Shown in pieces: positions 53,601-64,000 of a DNA stretch of 64,000 bases. Below the pieces are notes generated by a model, which searched no databases, was not told where the DNA came from, and saw only the letters and a program-made list of their open reading frames with translations. Within the stretch, counting starts at the first letter, position 1. Each line of letters begins with the position of its first letter. A program made the translations under genes and the position numbers. This DNA is from Hydractinia symbiolongicarpus (taxonomy: Eukaryota > Cnidaria > Hydrozoa > Anthoathecata > Hydractiniidae): assembly GCF_029227915.1 (NCBI RefSeq), contig NC_079888.1, forward strand, positions 14,555,001 to 14,619,000, in the 5' to 3' direction.

Positions 53601-56600
53601 AAAGCCACACCCACAAAAATGACGATAATAGTGACAGTGATACTTCGCAACTAAAATTGTTCGTAAGTATATTCTAAACACGCTTTTTAAAATAATTTTT
53701 CGTTTAAGGTCATCTCATCAGGTTTAAAATTTTGGCTTAAAAAACTTCGAGTTTTAATATTTTTGGTCATTTCATTCATGTAAAATCTTTATAAAGGGTC
53801 TTTCGTTTCTTGAGTGCAAAAAAAACCTCGAAGAATGTGATATAACTCAAATATCGGAAAAAAACAAAGTAGGTTCACTTACAGAATTCATTTTGACAAC
53901 GTCATTCCATGTCACTTGCTCGTAATTGCCTTGTGTACCTATTAAGGAAGAAGGTAATCGAAAGCCATAAAATAACTGCCCTTCCGTTTTACGTATCCAC
54001 AAACTGGGGCATATATGATAAAGAAAATAAAGGTGAAGGTTTCCTATCTCTAAAATACATATTTTTAACAGTTATTTCTTCTTTAAAATCACAGAAATCG
54101 TTTTTATAATTGCAGAAAGTCGACATTTAGCTATTATATTTATATGCATAAAACTGCTACTACACGAACTTAAAGATAAAGCAATTTGCGTACTAACCTG
54201 GAATAATATTATCCCACAAAACTTGAACGTACTCATCTCTGTCAGGGCGTGATTGCTCGTGATAAAATCCAAGACAGTGCATCATTTCATGTGCAACAAT
54301 ACCTAATTAAAAATATTAATACCTCATTAATTAATTAATTAAAGTTTGTAATTTACTCAAAAGCTAATTTTTACAATATTCCAAAGAAATATGAGAAGAA
54401 AAAATTAAAATTTCGACTGAAATAATTTTCGCCTATTTCGCAAATTTCAAGTTTCTCAAAAATTGTCTTGGCAACTAACTCACCTGGTAGTAGCTACTAT
54501 TTTAACTGGAAAAGGTATGCGAGTGGAAGCCACTTCATATTACTTCTTGATTGGCACAAAGAAGGCTGGTGGCTGATTAAAAAATAACTACTACCTCTTT
54601 ATTAAATTGAATCTGCTGTGAAATGTGAAAAAATTATGTCGGTAAATAAAAAGTGGTTACTCCACTATGAAGAATTCTTATCAAAATAATCTGAATTTCT
54701 AAATTTCAGCTGTTTATAAATTTCAATTTCTCCCAATATACGCCTAGCTTACCTCGAGAGTCGCATCCATCACCAATGTTTATTTCCTGCTTACCACCAA
54801 TTGTTCCAAGATAACTCGAACATCTATATCATAAAATCACAATAGACCTCGTTAAGTTCATGCCAGATAATCTTAAGTGCAAAATGCTTGATGTATATTA
54901 CGCAGCTGTTGTATCAACAGATCTTGCGCCATGATGTTATCTCTGTTCGATGCGATATATGTGGAGCATGTGCCCTTTTCAGAAATTAAACTTGATGTTA
55001 TGACAAGTTAATGTTTCTTAGTAGGTGTTTATAAAATAATTCTGTCTTGGAAAGTTGAAAACAATCTCAGAAAGTTGCTCATACCCTGCTCCAGTTGGTG
55101 ATTGGAAAGACACATAATTTACTTCAGTTGTACGAGGTACCCACTGCACCGAAGGTGTTAGGCCGTTCATATAGCGTATAGCCCCATCAATTGATATTCG
55201 TTTCTCGTTGTTAACTAAAACTAAAAGACAAATAAGGCTTTTAAAATATCGCCTGTGGGCATTCATTTTATAATCCTATTAAAAGCAATAACGTCAGTTT
55301 AATGCGTTGACGTCGTGCCATAACGTGAGAAAATTTTAGAAATAAGAAAAAATTTTGTTAGCTACTTCAAGGGAAAATGAACATATCCACTTTGGGAAAC
55401 AGACATAGTAGTATTATATACACTAGTTAAATGACCCATTAAAAAAGCGAACAATCTGAGAACTGAGATTCGTTTACAAAAACTTGTGTTTTCTCCTAAC
55501 GGTTAAGGAGGTACTGCGGCTTATTTTTATGACTTCATTATTCAGAAGTTTTGCAGAAATGAATTTTGAAACAAGGTGGTTCCTAATTTTCCACGCAGGG
55601 GTTGACGTTAGTTATTTCCGGGTGTTCCAAGTTATAACTGGGATGCAATAGCTTTATTAGTTTAATTAAAAACATAAATATAAATTTAATGTATTGACGT
55701 TGTAACGTAACGCCGAAAAAAAGTTTTTACTTGTTTCAAGGAGATCCATTTCAAAATCACCCCAAAAAACACATACACTTTGCGTCTTAATATATCAGAC
55801 TAGCCGATTGACCTGTGGTAAAAATCTGTTTTAAAAAGGTCACATCTCACATGCATTCATATGTTTTGGTTTTATGAGCTTTGTTTAATGTTGGAACCCC
55901 TTCGAGACGGAAACAGATTACCAACGCAACACTTGTCGCAAAACAGGTAAATTAACCCAGTTTATCGGTAATTGGCTTAATTTTGTTCCCAGTTTATTTC
56001 CACTCGTTTCGAACTTAAAAACCTCCTTTCTGCTTTTATAATAAAGATAAAGAGCATTAAAGGGCTTATAAAAGGGTTTATAATTATCACCTCAAGTTTT
56101 CACTTCACATTAACATGCAACTGTATATTTGTATGTACTTACTTGTGCTATCAAATACATAGGGAATTGTCGCGACATTGTTTACAGATGGCCATCGAGT
56201 GACACTGCCTTTTCCAGCACCTCTCTTTCTCCCATTTGGAGTAAGAATGTCTGTTTTCATACCTGTTTTAGAGAAATGATAAAAAGTCATTTAGTCAGAA
56301 AAGTGAACAGACAAGAGGGTTAAAACATGTTCCTTATTTCTCCTAGTAAAACTATACCCATGCCGTACAAAAGAAACCAAAAAAAAGTTTTCGCGCATCA
56401 AAAGGACACAGGGAACGTTGCACAATGAATGTTATAGAGAAAGAATTTAAAACTTAAAACGAAAACTTAACGACCAATCTCTTATGTCTATTGCCAGAGA
56501 TATTGTAGTAGCTGTTTTTTGTCGTCGTGTAACAGTATTAAGTCAATGTTCTCTTTTCAAGAGTGTTATAAGTTATAGGTCAATGCTACTATTTTATTGG

Positions 56601-59213
56601 AAACAGTGCTACTTCCTAATAATTAGGACACAGGGGTAAATATGACTTTAGTGTGCTCTAACATATAAAACTGTTCGAATTTATCGTATTCATTATTCAA
56701 AGAAAAACATAACACATAAGTGTACGATAGGAATCTAACAGCAGTTGTAAAATCTATTCTTTAAAACAAACACAGCATATCAATGTAATATCGTTCATAT
56801 CCTTAAATTTAACAGTTCCAAAGCAAACAAAAAAGATGTCAATATTCCCTTGGTCGCACTTACCGTGCTTTAAATCAATTTCAACTTCAGATAATGTTTT
56901 CTTTGGATCTAACAACAAAACAAAAAAATATTTGTCACATTAATAAATACAACTAATCGGAAATAAAATTCATTTGTTTTTTTCGCATTTCATTTCAATG
57001 CCAGAAGTTTTAAATTTTTAATGGAGGCTGGATATTTGGCGAAATAGTAATAAGTGTTTTAAATAAGCCTGAGGTTTATTGTTTCTTTAATATTTTTTAA
57101 AAAGGACCATGTATTCACGACGAGCGTTTAATAGACTTTGAACGTTTGGCATAGATTAAATATGTTTTTGGGAAAATCATTTATTGATGAGCTTACAGTG
57201 TGTTAAACCCGTTTTTCTTTAAGAATATTAGACTTCCATTTTCAGTTTGTTACCATTGCAGTAATGAAAGTATGTATACTGTGGAATGTATATGACACCA
57301 CTAGCTGACTGCCTGCAGTATATATCCTAAAATACGGCTCCAAACAGGTCTAATTTTGTTGTATTTTTTATCTCAAAACTTTTTAATAAAAAAAGTGTTG
57401 ATATCCCATTTTGGGACTTTCCATGGCAAGGATGTTTAAAACGAGAAAGAAAAGTTATGATTCCTTAGCATTGTTAATACTCATCTAGTCATCTTCTGAC
57501 GTCATATAATTGTTTACATGAACATTTTTTTATCTCCGAAAATCGATTTTATTTTATACTATATTACTACTATACTTTTGAAACAGAGCTTAAGCTTAGT
57601 TAGTAAATCTACCACTACAAAATATCTGATACCCAAAAATGCCGGTATAAATAGAGTTAAAAAGTGATAAGAATTTATTGGGTAAAAAAGTCTGTACCAC
57701 GTCGATGTGTTTTGAGCGATTTTTTTATTTGTTTCTCATGTGTGATAATTTCGTTGACATCGTCTTCCAGTTGGTCGAACAATGACGTCAGATCGTCTAA
57801 AGTGTATATATAAATAAATAAATAAATAAATGCTCAAGTAAAACTATCCCGGTTATTGTGCAAACTCTTCCTACAAGGATCAACAAGCGTTTTCTCCCTT
57901 CAGTGAACTGAAATACAATAATTTGGGGAAAAAATGACTCTTAAATCTTAAATAACTTATGATCTTCGAAAATTGTAAGTCGTATGGTAACGGGACCCGT
58001 TAAAAACATTTCGCTGTGGTTACAGTAGAAGCACTTTATAATTGTCCAAAAGCCCAAAATATAAACACGTTTATCACTTACACACAATGTTAAGGGTTCT
58101 TGCAAATAATAGAAAAAATTATAATATAACTTTTGATTTGAAAAAATTCAATCGATAACTTGTTCTTGAGGCTGCAATATACTATGCCTATATATACCTA
58201 TATATATACCTATATGCCTTTATATACTATGATTGTTTGTTCCTATGTTTTCTATCTATTCTTTTTTTTAATGTGGCACGAAAAGATTAGGAAATTGCAG
58301 GATTTATGACTCTTGTAGTGAGCGACAAGGATTTTTTCAAATTCAAAAAGGAAACAAAGTATTTTTTTTTTAATTTTTAAGGGGGAAAGTAAAATTATTG
58401 AAGATTGAAAGATCTGAGAATACAAATTGATGTAAAAATCACCTCTGTCAGTTGAACAATCTGCTCAGTAGATTTTTGTGGAAAAAAATATTTTAAATGG
58501 AACTTGTTGTTTTTTGCTTACATTTCCTTTAGGATGCAAGCGAAATTATAAAATGAGCATATTCTTAGGTTACTCTTAACTTTTTGTCTAGTATGGTCTT
58601 GAATATTCTTATACAGTATCGCCTTATACAAAAAAGCTTGTAGATAGATTAATTTTATCGTCAGAATCGAAAGAATCGAAGACCCCCTTGTGTTTTTGGT
58701 ATGTAGAAGGGTTGTTCTTTAAAAAAGACGCTATTTTTGCGTGATTGCAAACAACTAAATGCATTCTGTTCCTAAAGATATGCTTAAAATATGCGGTAAT
58801 CTGTTAATCTAAGGTAATGAATAGACTTATTACAATAGTGCTAATTGCGATCAGCATGGGAAAAAGCTTTTCAATGCTTTTTTCCAATTTATGTGAAATA
58901 TGCCTTTAGAAATGTCAAATATCCCACCTGAATTCGAAATAACACAGTCCCATATCAAATCCATTCAAGCAATCGCTCAAGAAATAATCAAAGCGAACCG
59001 ACTTCGATGAAACGTTCGATAGTAATTTTACATAAATTTTGAGTAATGGTTTGCTAATTGGCCGGGTTTCTACATAATAGCTTTCTCAAATATTATGAAG
59101 AAAAAAGCTTATGCATTAAAAAATAAGTTTATTTGAAAACCTTTGTTTCGGTAGATTTCTCTTGCATCAATGAACGCGATTGTGAACACCAAGAATAACC
59201 ATATTACTGCCAT
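50613..59213 (-). CDS. Secreted astacin metalloprotease with mucin-like repeats, two ShKT domains and a GK tail (603 aa)
   Basis: Thirteen exons, minus order: 59213-59141, 57796-57698, 56908-56864, 56262-56143, 55214-55085, 54823-54753, 54302-54198, 53938-53883, 52900-52735, 52067-51585, 51442-51275, 51092-50955, 50770-50613. All are GT-AG; 1812 nt close in frame. Signal peptide 1-17 ([17 protein letters not shown]). The propeptide ends at a furin-like GRKR (residue 85). Astacin domain to about 288: zinc site [19 protein letters not shown] (184-202) and Met-turn SVMHY (239-243), all catalytic residues kept. Then comes a Thr/Pro-rich linker of about 20 TTPSVVD heptads (289-449). ShKT domains with six Cys each follow at about 450-505 (with an acidic insert) and 506-551. 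The tail has GKGKGK repeats. Astacins cleave matrix or secreted proteins; ShKT tails are common in cnidarian and nematode members. No FxGD switch motif is visible in the propeptide. Confidence 0.9.
51600..52040. repeat. 21-bp coding minisatellite in astacin exon 10
   Basis: About 20 direct repeats of a 21-bp word encode the TTPSVVD heptad on the minus strand. Synonymous changes are scattered among copies. The long plus-strand ORF through this region is its antisense shadow. Confidence 0.9.
53036..53095. repeat. Short tandem tttgagcc repeat in astacin intron 8
   Basis: Five copies of a ttttgagcc-like word at 10- to 18-bp spacing. Non-coding. Confidence 0.6.
55290..55810. repeat. Diverged member of the TGACGTCA-rich repeat family in astacin intron 4
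   Basis: Shares with 6985-7160 the blocks ttgacgtcgtgccataacgt and agctacttcaa, and a degenerate acagacatagtagtattatat. It also contains two copies of the gttgacgt...taacgt start (55305 and 55690). Confidence 0.5.
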
Positions 59214-60058
59214 CCTGAAAATAAAAAAATGGATATTTGTGGAACTATAGCGACATTTATACCAAAAGCGAATTGATTCTAACCGAATATGCGCAGATCA
59301 AAGAAACTGTTTCAGTACGCATAAAAAACCCTAAATGTATTCTGAGAATTGGGTTTGAGAACATTTTTGAAGTCAAATGTAATTGGACCGCATTCCATCA
59401 GGCAAAACCCTTATTCATTTACATAATTCCAATACATGCAATAATTATTGCTCTGTTAAAACTTGTACACACATCATGTGCATTCCGAATCAAGGCTATC
59501 TACAGTATTTGAACAATTTAACGCTCACTTCTAAAAAACAAGCTGCTACTCGAATAAACACGAAAGGTAAAAATGTAATCATGCCAATAAACCCCTATTT
59601 GAAAAATCGACCATAACTGAATAAACACAAAATAAACACCCAAACACTCAGAGGTAAGTATCTCAAATGTAAAACTTTAGTGCATACACGTTAAGCGCAT
59701 ACAACTGCAATTACGAACTTCTGACCACAGAGAACTTGTACAAAGATCGTCCGTAGGATTAAATTCAATGAAACTACCAACAGTAAATGGTATTAAAAAT
59801 TAACTAAGCCTATTTAAATAGTGTCTTAAAAGATTCAATTTACCATTGACATAGGAAGAAGTATTACAAAGGATTTGCAAAGGTATGTAAATTAATTCCC
59901 ACATATAAGAACAGAAAAGCGGATAGATAACCTGTTGTGATTTTCTGAATAGACTTTTCTATGCCTTTATTTGCTTATTGCTATTATTACAATGCCTCTA
60001 TGTGTTATTTTCAGATCACATGGGGTCGCGTTGTAAAAGAACGTGTACTATACTGTAC
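59214..60058. other. Region upstream of the astacin start
   Basis: Would hold the astacin promoter and 5' UTR on the minus strand. No TATA or other element is distinctive in such AT-rich sequence. Plus-strand ORFs at 59237-59616 show no recognisable domain. Confidence 0.35.
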
Positions 60059-60060
60059 TA

Positions 60061-60732
60061 AGGCGGGGGCAAACCAGTCCAACATTTCAACCAACATTTT
60101 TGTCCCATGTTGGATGAAATGTTGGATAAAAAAATGCATGTTGGATGAAGCAAAGTTTTAGGTTTGTGGGACTGCTTTTAAAAACATTCGAACGATAAAG
60201 AGTTCATTCATTCCTGAAAAAACAAAATGGCGGACGGAAGGAATTCTTCAGTGCTGTTTATGTTGCTGAACGAACTCGTCGATTCAGACGATGAAAAACC
60301 AACCCGTGGAAAAACAAGACAGTGGTCAAAGAGGAGGGAACAAAATGGATATTTTTTTAATATCATTAAAGAATTGAAGATCGAAGACAGATTCGGATTT
60401 AGGGAAATGTTTCGGATGGAGAGGGGAATTTCGATATTTCCTCCTTAATGAAATATCCGATCTGATATCATCAACTTTCGAAATTCGCAGGATTTTTATA
60501 TGTTGGATCAAAAGTACCACCAAACCAATCCAACATGAAAATTCACGCAACTTAAATAAAGAATTCCTTTGATCTTGCCGGAAATGTTGGATGAAATGTT
60601 TGACGGCGATCAAACATCCAACATCGTCCGACACGATGTTTTTCTTCTTTTTTGAAAATTTCAAAATTTTGAAGTGACTCAAACATGTCCAACATTTCAT
60701 CCAACATCACAAAAATTGGTTTGCCCCCGCCT
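60061..60732. mobile_element. Harbinger-related MITE (672 bp)
   Basis: The ends AGGCGGGGGCAAACCA (60061-60076) and TGGTTTGCCCCCGCCT (60717-60732) are exact inverted repeats flanked by TA on both sides (or TAA, allowing one asymmetric base). Subterminal tccaacatttcatccaacat words recur at both ends. The interior keeps a piece of transposase N-terminus on the plus strand. Confidence 0.8.
60227..60490 (+). pseudogene. PIF/Harbinger transposase N-terminal fragment
   Basis: Begins with ATG at 60227 and keeps the Arg-rich word RGKTRQWSKRREQNGYFFN followed by IIKELKIEDRFGFREMFRM, typical of the start of HARBI1-like transposases. A frameshift near 60430 moves the reading to a frame giving FRYFLLNEISDLISS. 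The catalytic DDE part is absent. The MITE is thus an internal-deletion derivative. Confidence 0.55.
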
Positions 60733-60734
60733 TA

Positions 60735-63497
60735 ACACTCACTGCTTACTCTTTAAGAAACGCATGGATTTAAAAATAGGTTCCCGTTTCACTAAGTGTG
60801 TCGGGCGTCTCGATGAATATATTTTCATGACAAAAATAAGTAGCTACCTGGATTTTTTTTTTCAGTTATTTGACCTTGTTAGTTTCAGATATAAATAAAC
60901 TAAATAATTTTTTTTCGGCTGGAATACAATAAATTTGAATATATCTGCTTTCTTAAAGTAGCTATAAAAAATTCGTAAATTTGGGTTTAGTATATTACTT
61001 GTATGTGCGGAATCGCTTGTTATTAAAATGTTAAATGTTATTAAACTCCCTGTTCTCTATAAGCACACGCTCTTAGCGTTTTAGCATTGCTTGGTTAACA
61101 CTTGCGCCGTATAAATGGCGCTACTGCTTAGCATCTGTTTGATACCAACGTTCTATAGTATCTACTAGCCCCAACTGAAAAAACATTTTCACGGGCTTTA
61201 TATTTTGCAATTTAAAAAATTTAGACGAATTTCAGATAAATTTCTGTTCCCATGCGTATTTTCTCTAAAAAAAATTAGCGAATTTATTCCGCAAAATAGT
61301 GGCTGAAAATTTGAAGTGCAATATTTTTTTTTTCCTTTTCACCAGTAATAAATCGTATAATGTTTTTTCAGTCGCCCTTTTCTGTTTTATTTTGTAGCTA
61401 TGGTGAATTATATTATATGTGGTTCCTTTTGCTAATTTATAGGGATATACCCTGTCAAGTGTTTCCAACAGGAACCAGAAAGCCGATTCTTGAGTGTGTA
61501 AAAACACCTTTTAAGGTGCCAAAATTTCTGACATTTCCGCGCAATGATATAACAGCTTTATGTGGGGATCGACCCTAAGGCTTTTCAAACCTAAGCTAGC
61601 CATTCTACAATTACGGTTTAAACAAAACTGTTGAGTCCGTTGCACACAAACGAAAAAGAAAAAAAGAAAAAACTTATAAGAAACATGAATTAGTTGATAT
61701 ACTTTACTAACCTTTTAATGCAAAACACAACTGTTGCAGCCAAAGTCGGTAGGTGAGTTCGCCGCTAGTGTATTAAAAAATTATATCAATCCGATGCATT
61801 TATAAGATACATAATGCGTAGGATTGTTCTATTTATTTGTGCAATTACGCAATTTTCTATAGAATGTCTTTTGAATTCAACTTTTAAATACCTCTTTTAT
61901 TAGAATGAATTTTTCGCCGATAGCACATACAAAAAAACAAATGGACTCCGCTTTAAAATATATTCTAGATTAAGTAGTTACTCAACATTATACGAACTAC
62001 TAAATAATTTTTTTTAATTCATATTCTACTGGGTCATAGCAACGTTTTAATGTGAATTTTAAAGAAGAATTCAGAGTTTAAAAATGCTGGAAATTCAACA
62101 GCTTATTAGTATTTGAAATAATCTATGAAAATATGCAAGGGGGAGGGTGATTGATTCGTTGCTACTGCGTGTATTATTAACGCTAAGCACCTACATCCCA
62201 ATTATGCCTTATCATTCACGAGAGTTAATTAAATCAGGAGGACATTGTCCTCATGATTTCAACTTGCATATTGGATGACAAAAACAACAACATAAAAAGC
62301 ACTGAGTAAGAACTTATTAAATGGGGGTATATATTTTAGCTTGTTGGAAGTACCAACGTTTAGACTCGACTTATTGCAGCGTGGGGATATTATGAGTAAT
62401 TTTTCTTATCTTTAAAATTCCACTTTTTTAAAGTAATATTTTACAAAGAAATGAATAGATTAAAAAGATTAAAAAGATTGCATTGAATTACATGTGTCCT
62501 TTCTTACATCTCAATGCTGTTCAATTACGCACACAAAAACATATAGATATAAAATAAAAATATAGATATAACTCTATCAAAGGTATGTTGCGAAATTGCG
62601 TCTTTTACCTTCGAATTAAGAATGACCCGCCCGCCAATAGATTTTGTGGGCGGGTGGGAGGGACGTTTAGATTGACATATCGGAAATCTTAATCAAAAGA
62701 AATTAGTATTTTCTCATTTATATTATTTTACTTCTCAAAATAGAAGGTAAAGACACTTTGTTATGATAAATTTGTTGTTGTTGTTCATGTTTACATTGCG
62801 CATCATTGCAGGGAAAGCGGAGGGTCAGCAAGTCCAATAAAGCACTCGCACCGATACAGCCTTTTGGATCTAACTTATTGTTTAAAAATAACTTTCTAAC
62901 AACTTTAACTGAAATGAAAACACATGTGAACTTGCCATAGCAAAAACAGTGAGCTGGCACTTATTTGTTTTGTAGAACAAGTTTTCGGAGTTAGTACAGG
63001 TAAACCATATACGTATAAGCATAATATCCTTTTTCAGAGAAACTCCTTGAATCAATAACTTTAGACTTTCAACAAAGTTTATTTTACAGTAATAAAAAGC
63101 GTAGCTACTTAACTACATTTAGCATAAAAAGCCTTTAGAGAATAGCTATTAAGGCTAGCTATAATTAGCTGGATTTAGCATGCCCTCTTAAAACCTACTT
63201 TTGTAGTGACACTCTTAAAATCGTTTAAATTGGTGAACGGCTGTGTATGACAATATCTCAATCATAGTATGTAAAAACATATAAAATAGGCCTGGTGTAG
63301 GCTGGGTATTCTAGTACAACAAACCTAATAATAGTTGGTAGAGCAGTTTTTTAAGATATTAAAAAATAAGAACGACAAAATCTACGACATATCCAAATAT
63401 ATCTTTCAGCAAGCTTTCGCCAACGCCCAGGTTGGCATGTTCACACTGCTTCTAAATTTTATTTTACATAGGATATAATAGGAAGAAAATAGAGCTA
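60735..63497. other. Intergenic, little recognised
   Basis: AT-rich. A GC-rich imperfect inverted repeat (cccgcccgcc ... gggcgggtgg) lies at 62627-62658. A possible minus-strand exon is listed separately. The plus-strand ORF at 61440-61578 (DIPCQVFPTGTRKP) has no known domain. Confidence 0.35.
62718..62908 (-). CDS. Possible terminal exon, unknown protein
   Basis: Preceded on the minus strand by a good acceptor (gttttcatttcag). It encodes about 63 residues to a TAA, including LDPKGCIGASALLDLLTL and CNDAQCKHEQQQQ. No partner exon was found upstream. It could be the end of a gene whose body lies beyond, or chance. Confidence 0.22.
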
Positions 63498-64000
63498 TTA
63501 TAATAATTCTAAAGGCATAGATTTTACCGTGTTATTTAAATTGGGACGGTCACGCTCAATTAATAAGCTCTCCATCAGAGTAAGTTTAAAATCTTTAGAC
63601 TCTTCCGCAAGTACTGAGAAGTTGTGAAACGATGCTGGAGACTAATTATAAAACATTAAATGTTCGAGAACGGCACTGGCCTGGGGACCAAGTTTAACGC
63701 GTTTACCTGTAAGTGCAGAAATACCTAAATGCTCAGACATACGGACTTTAAAATGGCGTTTTGTTTTGCCATAATAAGTGGCGTTGCAGCCACTACACTT
63801 AAAACAGTAAACGAGTCCGGAGCGTAACGATTCGGGTATTCTGTCCTTAAAGGCAAAGCAGCTACATAGCCTCCTCTCAGAAAAAAATATAAGTTTAACA
63901 TTACAATGTGCCAGTTTCTGCTTAAACAAACGGTGCAAACGTGTTCTAATTTGTAAGGTAATCTTTCCTAAAAAAGGTAAAACAAGGACTAACTCTTTCT
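63498..64000 (-). pseudogene. Penelope-like element C-terminal region with GIY-YIG domain, cut by window edge
   Basis: The frame is open from the window edge (KELVLVLPFLGKITLQIRT). It continues through LVYCFKCSGCNATYYGKTKRH, which is the GIY-YIG core with a Cys pair, and FKVRMSEHLGISALTGKRVK. A TAG at 63642-63644 interrupts it. The same frame then continues with SFHNFSVLAEESKDF and MESLLIERDRPNLN to a stop at 63498, matching the expected end of this domain. One nonsense change therefore seems to have killed a nearly intact end. It belongs to a different Penelope-like lineage from the 22-kb copy. Confidence 0.8.

Overview
The window looks like animal nuclear DNA from a cnidarian, most likely a hydrozoan; the organism is inferred. 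It is strongly AT-rich, its genes are split by GT-AG introns, and it is full of transposon debris. The gene content also fits: a RING/TRAF zinc-finger adaptor, a receptor tyrosine kinase (RTK) with NIDO ectodomains, an astacin protease with two ShKT domains, and Penelope-like retroelements. There are no bacterial-style operons, Shine-Dalgarno sites or CRISPR arrays. I rebuilt three multi-exon genes by hand from splice sites and reading phase, and all three close in frame.

Layout. 1-7.5 kb: two diverged copies of a roughly 2.3-kb dispersed element carrying tRNA-like segments, a GGCA-rich minisatellite, a LINE-type ORF scrap and a repeat family rich in TGACGTCA. 8.0-13.7 kb (+): TRAF-type RING gene, 7 exons, 497 aa. 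13.7-19.3 kb: intergenic, with a 439-bp MITE and a decayed Ty3/Gypsy pol. 19.3-23.7 kb: a compound retroelement locus. A (TA)n tract is followed by four near-identical 286-bp tandem units, each carrying on the minus strand a tRNA-like Pol III promoter and a type I hammerhead ribozyme fold. A second (TA)n tract then leads into a Penelope-like element (GIY-YIG domain only) flanked by two 745-bp inverted arms that also carry hammerhead cores, closed by a third (TA)n tract. 27.2-44.7 kb (+): RTK gene, 16 coding exons, 1482 aa. 44.7-50.6 kb: intergenic, with transposon scraps. 50.6-59.2 kb (-): astacin gene, 13 exons, 603 aa. 59.2-64.0 kb: a Harbinger-related MITE and a second Penelope-like fragment that runs off the window.

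The three host genes need not act together. One is a cytoplasmic signalling adaptor, one a cell-surface receptor kinase, and one a secreted metalloprotease. The most unusual thing here is the 286-bp tandem array. It resembles metazoan retrozymes and the schistosome SINE-like ribozyme satellites, and it sits beside a Penelope-like element carrying a related ribozyme core, a plausible source of reverse transcriptase. All boundaries and folds were read by eye; no alignment, folding or database search was run.
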